This document shows, piece by piece, positions 9,925 to 19,509 of a stretch of 64,000 nucleotides of DNA. Both the position numbers and the translations under genes were made by a program. The stretch spans positions 137,264,804 through 137,328,803 of the forward strand of contig NC_045429.1 of assembly GCF_902635505.1 (NCBI RefSeq). Reading direction: 5' to 3'. Source of the stretch: Sarcophilus harrisii. Its lineage: Eukaryota > Chordata > Mammalia > Dasyuromorphia > Dasyuridae. Position 1 is the first letter of the stretch, and every line of letters begins with the position of its first letter. The notes below the pieces were generated by a model. The model did no database searches, had not been told where the DNA came from, and saw only the letters and a list, made by a program, of their open reading frames with translations.

Positions 9925-10940
9925 CACCAAAGTACTCAAGGTAAGTGAACTTGTCCATAGCATTAAAAATCTCTCCACTTGTTGTTAACCAGCAGTTCAG
10001 GGATGGATATTGTAGTGCTGACTTTGTTTTGTTTTGGTTTTTTTGGACAAAATTAGCACAAATGGCAGAGAATCAATTCATATTTTGTTGTATCTCAGCC
10101 TCAGAGGCTGTATTGAGTATATAATCACATATGAATAAAAGTCGTGTACCAACTCTCCCTCTACTTTAGTCTTGGCTTGTAGCCTTTACAAGTTAAATAA
10201 TTTACCATCAGTGTGATAGTTGATTTGATAACTTTTTTGTCCAGTTGAAGGCATCTGACAACATCATGGAAAATATCATGCATAGGAATAAGCACATGGA
10301 CCTGCTTCCCTCCATTGGTGGCTGGGAAAGTATCATCCATTATCCAGAAACTGTGCAAGCATGCCAGAATGAAACTGCCATAGAATATTGATGGACTTCA
10401 CTGAGTAACCAAATTTCTCCATGATCTTCCATAAGCCCTTACAACTGATAGTATCATAGGCCTTGGTCAGATTGACAAATGTTCTGTACAGATCTGTTCT
10501 GCTTCTGGAATTTCTCCTGAAGTTGTCAGGCAGCAAGCACCATGGTGACCATTCCTTAGCCCTTTCTGGATCCATACTGGCTCTTGGGTAGATGATTATC
10601 TTCTAGGTGAAGGATCAGCCAATTAAGGAAGATTCTGCTAAGAATCTTGCTGGCAATGACCAATAGAGAGACCGACCCCTCTTATGATGGTCATAGATCA
10701 GCCTATTTCCTTTTCCTTTATAGAGATGGACAATGGAGCTATTCCTGAATTCCTAGAAGATAATTTTCTCTAGCCATATAATCTAGAATTTTTTAGTCCA
10801 GTTTTGTATGAGGTGGACTGGCTGCTTTGTAAATCTCAGCTGAAATGGAATCAGCACCAGGAACTTTGGCATGCGAAAGGAGACTAATGGCATTCAAAAC
10901 TTCTTCAAGTTGGAAATTCAGTTAGAGAGGGACAAAGAGC
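9925..10940 (-). pseudogene. Reverse-transcriptase fossil of an RTE-like LINE
   Basis: Minus-strand conceptual translation gives, in order: 'VPGADSISAEIYKAA' near 10850-10870 (family usual: aagPDGIPAEIYKhg), 'SKILSRIFLNWLI' and 'PKSQYGSRKG' near 10560-10650, 'TDLYRTFVNLTKAYDTIS' at about 10455-10500 (usual: FVDLTKAFDTVS), 'FPATNGGKQVHVLIP' near 10290-10330 (usual: FPVTNGVKQGCVLAP), 'DGKLFNL' and 'RLQAKTKVE' near 10165-10215, and 'MDKFTYL' near 9950. These are RT palm motifs of an APE-type non-LTR element common in vertebrates, RTE-like by similarity; the exact clade is uncertain. Stops and frame changes break it, the YADD-motif part is worn away, and no endonuclease is attached. Open pieces of 65 and 80 residues survive. 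It is a dead fragment, not a host gene. Confidence 0.8.
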
Positions 10941-11145
10941 AAAGTACATTAATATAAATATTGTTAATAATCATTAAATACATGCATATATTTTACCTAA
11001 TATACCTCATACAGTACATAATACATAGTATGTATATAGTACATAAGACAATATGTTGGCGTACATAGACATTACATCCATAAATAACAATCAATAAAGC
11101 TACTTCCTCTAACATATCATCACTTTTAGGAATACCTTTACCCTG
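10941..11145. other. AT-rich sequence with TACATA patches
   Basis: Many 'tacat' and 'catag' units between 10975 and 11060. No gene. Confidence 0.4.
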
Positions 11146-11505
11146 TGCACAGTCTAATGGGAGAGCAAAAAAAGTAAATTAACTGTACAAACAAGGTTTA
11201 TATAGAACAACTTAGTTTTAATTTTAGAAAGCATTAGTATTAAAGGAAATGAGGAAAGACTTCTTTTGGAAGTTGAGATTTTAGCTGGAAAGTCAAGAAA
11301 AGAAGTGAGGAGGAAAATAATTTCATTCAGTGAACATATCCAGAATCTGGAAATGGAGTATTTTGTGTGAGCAACAGAAAGAAGGCCACTATTATAGGAT
11401 ATCAGAATATATCGACTAGTTATTTGTGTTCAAAAGTGAAATATAGACTAAAAGCCATTCCATGATAGATAAGTAGTCAAAGGACTTGGATGGCTAACTT
11501 TCAAA
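11146..11505 (+). mobile_element. Ancient mammal-wide dispersed repeat, 5' part lost
   Basis: 'cagtctaatgggagagcaaa', 'tgtacaaacaaggtttatat', 'ttcttttggaagttgagatt', 'ttagctggaaagtcaa' and 'agaaagaaggccactatta' follow the order of the copy at 16676-17215. Confidence 0.6.
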
Positions 11506-11514
11506 AGTAGAATT

Positions 11515-12290
11515 GCAAATTATTAACAACCTATGCAAGATTACTGCATATCATTAAAGGTGACAGAAGTGTAAAAATAACTTTCACACCCAGCAAATTG
11601 GTGAAAATGACAAATGATGAACTGTTGGTAGAGCTGTGAATCAGTCCAACCAACCATTCTGGAGAACAATTTGGAATTATTTGAGACAAAGTAAATAAAA
11701 AGGCCATATCCTTTAACCCAGAGATCACATTGCTAGGCATGTGGATATCCCAAGGGGATCAATGACAGGAAGAAAAGTCCCACCAAAATACTAATAGCAG
11801 CACTTTTTTTTTTAAGGTAGCAAATAACTGGTAACTAAATGGGTATCTATCAGAGACATGCTAAACTATCACAGCACATGAATTAATGGAATAGTATTGC
11901 TCAAGAAATTATAACTATAAGGAATACCACAAAACATGAAAAAAATTGTAAAGTAAACAAATGAGGGAAATGCTGTTCTCAAAGACAACAATGGAAATGA
12001 AAAGAAAGAAAGTAAATACTACCTAATTACATTAACAAAACTTGCCCCTGAGAAGGGATTAGGAAATAATCTCCTGCCTTTAGTTTGAAAGATGGAGGAC
12101 TACTGTGGTATTAAATTATATATGCTCTTAGATACATTTAATAAATTGTTTGGTTTTGCTTAGCTTTTTGTTTTTTAATAAAATCTTGTTATGAGGAAAT
12201 TCTCAAATGGTAGGGGAAAGAGGAAAGGTAATCATGCATGATTATGATGTAAAAACAAGGCTTTAAGAAAACTTAAAAAAAAAAATGAAA
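11515..12290 (+). mobile_element. Old L1, 3' part
   Basis: A diverged L1 end of ORF2 and 3' UTR in sense: 'cacacccagcaaattggtga', 'ttggtagagctgtgaatcag', 'ccattctggagaacaatttg', 'atcctttaacccagagatca', 'tatcccaaggggatcaatga', 'ttaatggaatagtattgctc'. Clearly older than the other L1s here. Target duplications not seen. Confidence 0.75.
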
Positions 12291-13100
12291 ATTACTGCCC
12301 AGCAAAGGATTAAGTTCCATATCAAAGAAAGTCCTCAAGCCGAGATTTGGTGATGATTTGGTGGGAAAGTTACTTTGACAAGAGATTGGGCTAAATTAGC
12401 ACCAAGGTTCTTTTCAGAGTCCTCTGATCTCTGAATAAGAGGTACAACTGTTTCCTTTTTCTAAAAAGAGAAGGGAGGGAGAGAGGAAGGGTGAACAATA
12501 GGTTAGGTTTGGGGTCATGGCACAATTGGTGGAGTGGTTTATGTAGTGAAATCACCTATGCCCACTCCCTATTCTGTCACCAGCACAGCTGCTCTATTAA
12601 GCAGTGGAAGTGGGGAGGCGGTGATGAGGTAAAGCAGGGAGTATGATTTGGAAGCTCCAGCTGGGAGTGGGAGTAAGAACAAGGATCGGTGAAACCCATA
12701 ACCTGTTACCAGAATGGGTCGTTTGACGGTACAAGGTGCATTGTTTCTGGTTCAGAGAGAGCCACAGACAGAAAGTGGTTGATAATGTGATCATGGAAAG
12801 TCACCCATGGAAAGTCACCCAGGTGTCAGGTTTTGTTCCAGGACTCAGTCTCTTTACATGGATGTAAACGGGTGGGGCCCCTATCTATTAGAGAAAGAAC
12901 TTTTGTGCTGATTCAGAGGAAATCCACCCACATGTTTGGGTGAGTAAGCAAGGCTTTGACCCCACTGTATAGACTGAGTTGCTGTTAATGAGAGCTGCTA
13001 ACTCAAAGACAGAAACTGTATTTCCATTGTGCCGAGCAGGTGAAATAGGTTTGCCTGCTCTGAAGTAAGAGGCTCTCAAGAATATAGGGTGCTTCTCCTG
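12291..13100. other. Unassigned, slightly GC-richer sequence
   Basis: Visibly less AT-rich than its surroundings and free of recognised repeats. A 14-bp unit, 'catggaaagtcacc', is repeated in tandem at 12792-12805 and 12806-12819. No convincing open frame. It could be an unrecognised LTR or unique DNA. Confidence 0.35.
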
Positions 13101-13103
13101 CCT

Positions 13104-13342
13104 ACTTTGTTTTGTTCAGTCATTTTAGTCATGTCTGACTTTTCATGATCTTACTGGCAAAGATACTGATGTGATTTGTCATTTCCTTCTCTAGCTCATT
13201 TCACAGATGAGGAAACTAAGGCAAACAAGGATAAATGACTTGCTCTGGACCACATGGCTAGAAATTGTCTCTGGCTGGATTTGAACACAAAAAGAGGAGT
13301 CTTCCTCATTCCTCATTTATGACATCTAATTGCCTCCCCAGG
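13104..13342 (-). mobile_element. Marsupial CORE-SINE, nearly full length
   Basis: Antisense order: 'ttgttcagtcattttagtca', 'actggcaaagatactgatgt', 'tcatttcacagatgaggaaa', 'ggctggatttgaacacaaaa', ending 'ctaattgcctcccc'. Confidence 0.8.
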
Positions 13343-13900
13343 TTACATATATAATAATAAGTCATGGGGCTTGTCTCCAGCATAGCTTTACCTTCCATTG
13401 GTTCCCAGACTTTGTTCCCTCTTTCTGCTTCTGCTGCTGCCAAACACTTGAAGAAATTTCTGGCACCCCTCCTGCTCCAAGAGATCACCTTGTAGCTATA
13501 GCAAACACCAATCAGAGGACTCGATCTATGCTTTAAAGCCATGACAGGTGAACAAGAGACCTGCTTCCCTCCTTTTCATTTTGGGTGGAACAGAATGAAT
13601 CATACAGGATGAGCAGATGTGGATAGATTATGATCTGGATGGCAGATATCATTATATTTCCTACCAAAACCCTCCCCAAACTTTATACTCTCACAAAGTC
13701 TGGGAGGGAGTGTTCACTTCCTCCAGGGTTCCATTCATTTTTACCCTAGCAACCAGTTCCACCCTGTTTATGAGATTCAGATCAAAAATAGAATTTCCCT
13801 CCACCTCTTGAAGAAATTATCATTTAAGGCAAGTCAAGAAATTATTAGCTGCTCTGCTTTAAGCAGGGAGAGAGAACTCTAGTAGATGTCTGGATAACTG
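13343..13900. other. Unassigned sequence
   Basis: No family recognised. Two overlapping short open frames on opposite strands (about 13306-13542) show no domain. The downstream part could be upstream 3' UTR of the RTE element that follows. Confidence 0.35.
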
Positions 13901-14175
13901 ATCTCCCCCATCATTGTTATGATATGCCCCTCTGTCAAGCTCCTGAACTCTTTCCCAGGCTCATCTATTTCCTCTTTTTGTGCAAATGGTTGTGCTGGGC
14001 TATTTCTAGTCATCCTGATCTCCATCTTGCCGCTGGACCCACATGGTACTGGAGAAGAGACTGAAGCTAATGACTTTACACAGCCTTGACTCACTTAAAT
14101 CCAATTTACTCACAAGTCATGACATCACCTTTCAGATGTTATTGGTTTTCTATTGAGAATGAAGAACAAACAACC
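13901..14175 (+). mobile_element. RTE-type LINE 3' end or RTE-tailed SINE
   Basis: 'tcatcctgatctccatcttg', 'ccgctggacccacatggtac', 'ctcacttaaatccaatttac', 'tcatgacatcacctttcaga', 'gagaatgaagaacaaacaac'. This is the tail shared by marsupial RTE elements and their SINEs, with the AAC-rich end. The same tail occurs at 27126-27420 and, reversed, at 39628-39815. Confidence 0.75.
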
Positions 14176-14324
14176 ACCAGCAAATGACTATAGATAAGAG
14201 TTACATGTAGTGGTCATGATCATCAGCAAATGGAAGGGCAATTCATAGATTATAGAATTAGAGGATTTAGGACCAGGGGAGGTCTTCTTTCCACTACCTC
14301 ATAATAATAGTCCCACTTTGTTCG

Positions 14325-14425
14325 ACTCTCCTCCCTTAAATCCAATTCAGGTTCAAGTCAAGACATCATTCATGATGTCATTAGTCTTCTTTGAAAACAA
14401 AGAGGAACAAAGAAAACAAAATTCC
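14325..14425 (+). mobile_element. RTE-type LINE/SINE tail, short fragment
   Basis: 'cccttaaatccaattcaggt', 'caagacatcattcatgatgt' and 'gaaaacaaagaggaacaaag' repeat the RTE tail seen just upstream. Confidence 0.7.
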
Positions 14426-14711
14426 AACTTTTAAAAAATTCTTTAATAACCTTTTGCCTTGATTATTATTATTATTTTTTTTTAGTTTGGAGACTTTAAC
14501 CACCCTCCTATTCTCAATCCTATCCCTAAGGGCTACACTCTGACTTGAGGGTAGATTCTAAAGTATTTATAGTATGCATGAATGTGGCTAATACAATTTA
14601 ACTCTTTTGGTTCTGATATTATTTCCAGGCTCAAATAAGGTGTTTGATGGTAAGTTTTTACCAACATCATTAGCCACTCAGAGGTGTGTTTCCTTTACAT
14701 GCTTCAAGGTG
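14426..14711. other. Unassigned sequence
   Basis: T-rich at 14468-14483. Nothing else recognised. Confidence 0.4.
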
Positions 14712-14850
14712 GTTAGCTCCTCCCCCTCCCCCCCTTTTTTAAAGAAGCCATTAATGATAGAATTCGGAACTCAAAACTTTTTTTTTTTTAATGTTAAAAA
14801 TTTTGGTTTTATATAATTGGGAAAAAATAAAATATTAAAAAATAAACAAT
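14712..14850 (+). mobile_element. L1 3' tail, sense
   Basis: 'attcggaactcaaaactttt', 'aatgttaaaaattttggttt' and 'attgggaaaaaataaaatat' match the end of one marsupial L1 subfamily, preceded by a C-rich stretch usual in its 3' UTR. Confidence 0.65.
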
Positions 14851-15124
14851 GGGTAATCAAATAAATAAAGGAACCACTTGAAAGTTAATCAAAACAGTTT
14901 TAAGATTAGAAATGACTTAACCAATTAATTAAGGATATACTGATTTCTCTAGTTAGGGGAAACATCATTGGAAAGGGGTTGACACATTCTTCTGGAAGTT
15001 TTGACCGGAACACTATACTGGGACAATCTATCCCTGACCCTATTCAATGGATCCTTTCCAGCACTAAATTAAAAAAAAAAAAAAAAAAAGACAAATTTCT
15101 ATAACTCCTTTATTCTTTCACTAA
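14851..15124. other. Unassigned sequence with an A19 run
   Basis: A run of about 19 A lies at 15071-15089. No element could be joined to it. Confidence 0.35.
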
Positions 15125-15330
15125 CTCTAATATCATAGGATTATAGATCATAGAAGTATGGATGTTAGTGCAAAATAGCCATTACAGCCCTTTCAATTGA
15201 AGTGCTTCACTTTACATTTAATGAAAGTAATATACAAAGAAGTTAAGTAATTTATTCAAGGCCTCATAAGGGGTTGCTGGGTAAGTAGCAAAGCCAAGGT
15301 TTGAACTCTGAGACAGCATAATTTAGTTTG
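15125..15330 (+). mobile_element. MIR-like SINE
   Basis: 'aagttaagtaatttattcaa', 'agccaaggtttgaactctga'. MIR core order, strongly diverged. Confidence 0.55.
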
Positions 15331-15409
15331 ATTAAGCTTGGAATCATGGGATTTATCATATCTAAGGTCTGTTACTTAGGAACTGTGGGGCATTAGGCAA
15401 TAAAAGAAT

Positions 15410-15800
15410 GGATTAGAAACATTTAACAAAGGCTTACAATATGCCAGGTACTTTGTGGAAACAAATACCAAAAACCTTTTAGTATAGTGATGCAGTGAAT
15501 AGAATATGGGGTCTGGGGTCAGGAAGATGCATCAAAATGGGCCTCAAAAATTTACTAGCTGTGTGACCCTGAGCAAGTCACTTGACCTTGTTTGCCTCAG
15601 TTTCCTCATCTGTAAAATGAGCTGGAGAAGAAAATGGCAAACCACTTTAATATCTTTGCCAAGAAAATACAAAAAGGGGTCATGAAGAGTCAGATACAAT
15701 TGAAAAAATGGCTGAATGAGAACAACACAGGAGCTTATGTTCTAATAGTAGAGAATACACGTATAGAAGAATTTTGGCCAAGAAGGAATATTTTAGTCTG
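15410..15800 (+). mobile_element. Ancient dispersed repeat split by a marsupial SINE
   Basis: 'acatttaacaaaggcttaca' and 'tatgccaggtactttgtgg' before the SINE, and 'aggagcttatgttctaatag' after it, are one copy of the ancient repeat. The SINE between them is listed separately. Confidence 0.6.
15483..15728 (+). mobile_element. Marsupial CORE-SINE, full length
   Basis: tRNA-like head ('tagtgatgcagtgaatagaa'), 'ctgtgtgaccctgagcaagt', 'gtttcctcatctgtaaaatg', 'gaaaatggcaaaccacttta', 'ggggtcatgaagagtcagat', ending 'ctgaatgagaacaac'. One of the best-preserved SINEs in the window. Confidence 0.9.
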
Positions 15801-15959
15801 GGAAGTCTGAGGGATTATGAGTGAAGCCTTAGGGGAACTCATTATCATTCATGTCCTTTCCAGAAGCAATACTAGTAATGATTTTACAATGGCTTCCTGA
15901 AAAAGAAGTGGGAGCATAGGGAATAAATGGACAGGGTGAGGGGGTAGATAGGAGTGAGC

Positions 15960-16105
15960 AATATATTGTGAGAAGGTGGAGGGCTGGCTCTGATATGAGG
16001 TAAATCACTTAGTCTCTATAGACTTCAGTTTTTTTAAACTATAACATGAGATGGGACTAGAAGACATTGGAATTCCCTAGAGCATTTCCAGCTCTATGTT
16101 AATAA
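15960..16105 (+). mobile_element. MIR-like SINE fragment
   Basis: 'gaggtaaatcacttagtctc', 'gacttcagtttttttaaact' and 'catttccagctctatg' give the MIR-type order. Confidence 0.55.
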
Positions 16106-16260
16106 TTCTCTAACGGTAAATTCAGCGTTATTTCCTTTAAACTAAATTGCTTCTGAATCACACTGTCATTTTTTTTTTTTTCTCCATCAACAAAGAGAAA
16201 ACATAATGCTTTGTATTTGATCCCAGATCTAGTTCTTTGTTCTGTGTCTTCCCACCACAC

Positions 16261-16675
16261 CAGAGGTTCTCAAGGTGTGGAATATAGATTCTTAGGGGTC
16301 TCCAAGATCCTTTCAGAAGGTCTATAAGATCAAAATTATTTTCATAATAATACTTTGCCTAATAAAATACTCCTCCATTTTCCAATTACTTCTCTGAGTA
16401 AGGCTATATACTTCAACCAAAACAATACATAACAACAGATTGAAAATAGAAGCAGACATGAAAATCCAGTGATCTTCAATTAAGCCAGATGCTAAAGAGA
16501 GCTACAAAAATGAGTAAAACAATGCTATTCTTCTCACTGTTTTTGTCTTTTGGAAAATATTGTTATTTTCATTAAAATATATCATTAATGTTTAATGGAT
16601 TTATTGTTATTGCATTAAGTAAATAAATAAACATTTTAAATATTTGATCAATTTTAATTTCTAATATTTTTCATG
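16261..16675. mobile_element. hAT DNA transposon fossil, left part
   Basis: Begins 'cagaggttctcaaggtgtgg', then 'taggggtctccaagatcctt', 'tcagaaggtctataagatca', 'aaattattttcataataata'. This is the left end of an old hAT family whose right end ('gtttgagaactactg') is found only after three later insertions, at 17731-17782. No transposase frame remains. Confidence 0.65.
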
Positions 16676-17215
16676 AGTAAATAAGCATTTATTAACAGAC
16701 TAGCATATTTGAGACACTGTAATAAGCACTGAATATACAAAGAAAGGCAAAAAATACTGCCTGTTCTCAAGGAACTCATAATCTAATGGGAGAAAAACAT
16801 TAAAAAAAATTGATGTACAAACAAATTATATATAGGATAATTGAAAAGGATTAATAAAAAGAGGGTACTATAAGGAGAATTAGGAAAAACTTCTTGCAGG
16901 AGATAGGATTTTTAGTTGGGATTTGAAGGAATCCAGGCAAACCAAGAGGTATCAGTGAGGAAAGAAAGAATTTCAGGAACAGTCAGTGAAAATATCCAAT
17001 CCGGAGATGAGTTTCTTGATTGGAGAAGCCAGGAGGCCAGTTTGTATTTTCAGTATTGTACTAAGGGACCAATATCATCTTTTGTATTGGTTGTATCACT
17101 AGGTTTCAGAGTGAGAGGTGGGTTGGGAATTGGATTTATGAAGACTAGAAAGGTAGGAGGGGAGCGGGTAAAATATTGATATGTAATTCCTATTAAAAAA
17201 ATTCTTTGGGATTAA
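16676..17215 (+). mobile_element. Ancient mammal-wide dispersed repeat, long copy
   Basis: 'aataagcatttattaacaga', 'ctgtaataagcactgaatat', 'acaaagaaaggcaaaaaata', 'ggaactcataatctaatggg', 'tttttagttgggatttgaag', 'gaagccaggaggccagtttg'. The fullest copy of this family here. It lies inside the hAT element. The 87-residue open frame at 16916-17179 has no recognisable domain. Confidence 0.65.
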
Positions 17216-17730
17216 TTTTAAAAAAAAATTCAAGAGTATTTTACTTTTCCAATTACATGTAAAGATTTTAAAGTTTTTTAACAACCATTTTGGTAAGATT
17301 TTGAGTTCCCAATATTTTTCCCTCCATCTTTCCCTTTTCTTCCCCTCTCCCCAAGACAGAAAACAATCCAATAAAGGTTATGCTTGTGCAATCATTTTAA
17401 ACATGATTCCATATTAATCATGTTGTGAAAGAAAAATCAGAAATAAAGGGGAAAATCATGAGAAAAAAGGGCAAACAGAACAAAAAAAATGAAAATACTA
17501 TGCTTCAATCTACATTCAGTCTCTCTCTCTCTCTGTCAATTAGGGTTAAGTGACTTGCCCAGGGTCACACAGCTAGGACGTATTAAGTGCATGAGATCAG
17601 GTTTGAACTCAGGTCAGGTCCTCCTGACTTCAAGGCTGGTGCTCTATCCACTGAGCCATCTAGCTGCCCCTACATTTAGTCTCCATAGTCCTTTCTCTGG
17701 ATGCAGATGGAATTTTCTATCTTTGGAGTT
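17216..17730 (-). mobile_element. L1 3' end, antisense, with a nested SINE
   Basis: 'caagagtattttacttttcc', 'agacagaaaacaatccaata', 'ttccatattaatcatgttgt', 'gaaaatactatgcttcaatc', then after the SINE 'ctccatagtcctttctctgg' and 'atgcagatggaattttc'. Same subfamily as the copy at 9255-9635. It sits inside the hAT element. Confidence 0.8.
17524..17670 (-). mobile_element. tRNA-headed marsupial SINE nested in L1
   Basis: Antisense: 'gttaagtgacttgcccaggg', 'tttgaactcaggtcaggtcc', 'tgctctatccactgagccat', 'ctagctgcccc'. Flanked by a 13-bp target duplication, 'tacattcagtctc' (17511-17523) and 'tacatttagtctc' (17671-17683), one mismatch. A CT-repeat stands where the T-rich end would be. Confidence 0.85.
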
Positions 17731-17782
17731 AATTTTTAAGAATATAAAGGGAGTCTGAGAACAAAATGTTTGAGAACTACTG
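17731..17782. mobile_element. hAT DNA transposon fossil, right end
   Basis: 'aatttttaagaatataaagg', 'gagtctgagaacaaaatgtt', 'tgagaactactg' is the terminal part matching the left piece at 16261. No matching 8-bp flanks remain. Confidence 0.6.
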
Positions 17783-18035
17783 CATGCTGCATATCAAATC
17801 AAATTTCTCTTTACCCACTCACCCCTCAATATAATTTCCCATTAAACAAGGCAGAGATTAAATGAATAACAGATATCATAGCTAAACGCTGGAACTTAAG
17901 AACTTTAGATTTGTCATTAATATTATCAACAAATACTTGGAGGGCACCCACATACAGATTAAAGGCAACCTAATAAAGTCAAAAAGGTAATGGACTTGTA
18001 TTAAAGGATTTGAGCTCAAAATCTAGTCCATCTTG

Positions 18036-18285
18036 TCATTCATTTGTATTTCAAATACATCTGACTCTTTGAGAACCCCTTTGGGGTTTTCTTGGCAAAG
18101 ATACTGTAGTGTTTTGCCATTTCCTTCTCCAACTCATTTTACAGACACAGAAAATGAGGCAAGCAGAATGAAGTGACTTTCAGGGTCACACAGTTATTAA
18201 GTGTCTGAGATCAGATTTGAATTCATGAAGACAAGACTACAATTCCAGTCCTAAAACTCAATCTACTGTGAAACTTAGTTGCCAC
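18036..18285 (-). mobile_element. Marsupial CORE-SINE, nearly full length
   Basis: Antisense: 'ctttggggttttcttggcaa', 'tttgccatttccttctccaa', 'tttacagacacagaaaatga', 'gatcagatttgaattcatga', ending in a worn head 'ctactgtgaaacttagttgc'. Confidence 0.85.
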
Positions 18286-18372
18286 AAGCTCCTTTAGGGC
18301 AGCGACTAATTTTGTATTTCCTTGTACTTGTTTAGCACAGTGCATGGAATGAAATGTGTTGATTGACAAATG
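18286..18372 (+). mobile_element. L2 LINE 3' end
   Basis: 'caagctcctttagggcagcg', 'tttagcacagtgcatggaat' and 'gtgttgattgaca' match the L2 3' terminus. Confidence 0.65.
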
Positions 18373-19509
18373 TGATTTTGCTTTGGGTTCATTTAGTCTC
18401 TTAACTGACTTGGTTTTCATGGTACATTTTGAGTCAGGGACAAGGACCAGCAGCCTAGTCCTTGCTGGACTGCCAGACTTTCTTTGGGATATAGGAGGGC
18501 AAAGTTGGGCAAATAGCCATCACCTCAATGCATTCTTTCCTATTGACAGGTGCTGAATATACTAACCAATGTCTACAAATGTGTTAGAAAAAGAGCACAT
18601 GATCATGCCATTTTTAGGGATCATAATTATCTTCTTATTCAGAAAGTCAAAGAAGGTATTTGTTTGGAAAAATAGGGAGACATCTTTAACCACAGTCCGA
18701 ATAAAAAGCTATTATAATATAAATTCTGTGCTTATGAAATGAAAACATTCCATAACTGCATGGTTTCTCCTCCACACCAAGAAATTAAGTTTGAAAACTG
18801 ACGTAAATATTTGCAATGCTGCTTTGATGAGTCTGGATTCCACACAGTAGGGTTGACATGTCCCTGGCAGTGATTAAAAAATAAACATATCTAAGCTGAC
18901 AGCAAAGGAAGGCTGCTTGTGGCCTCCTTGACTGGTTGGCATGAAACTGATGGGGCAACAGAGGGAAATTTGCAAACTCAGATGAGTTAGAAAAGACAAA
19001 AGCATGTATCTGATTTAGAAGCACAACCTTTATTTTTAAAAAAGGAAAATATTAGGAGCAGTTCTCCAGAAAGAATCTGATTTCTTGTCCTGCAGCTGAA
19101 AGGAAGAGATGTGATATGTTGCTAATATCCTCAAATTAGGGGTTAGTAATTAAAAAACATTTTGCTCAGGTTCAGATTCTTGTTCTGAGACTGCTGAGAT
19201 TATGCTGGGGTGGAACTGGAAATCAAGCACCAGCTTTCAAAGAGGGAGGACAAATCGGCATCACTTAGTTGTAGGTCACATAGAAGCATAGAGAAGGTGT
19301 TATATTGAATTTCATTAGAAGTGAAGGGAAAAGGGAAGGCAAGAAAATGGGTACCATTCAATGCAGCAGCCCCACTCTCCAGGTCACTGGAGAGACAGTT
19401 GTGACAGAAGCAGATAGCATTAGTGCTGCTAAAGCTTGGCAGATGGTTTGTAGGTCCTAGATGGTTGTTCAGAACAAAATGTATTTGTGTATGTAGAAAT
19501 TATTTTGTG
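18373..19509. other. Repeat-poor sequence
   Basis: No repeat recognised over about 1.1 kb. Short open frames at 18356-18556 and 18785-19024 lack domains. The part from 19080 to 19300, with 'ggggttagtaattaaaaaac', has the even, complex composition of unique DNA and could hold a regulatory element. Confidence 0.4.

Noticed and set aside
10161-10575. Possible small host genes of 65 and 80 residues on the minus strand
   Set aside because: They carry LINE reverse-transcriptase motifs and are pieces of one broken element.
16916-17179. 87-residue plus-strand frame
   Set aside because: Lies wholly inside a dispersed ancient repeat.
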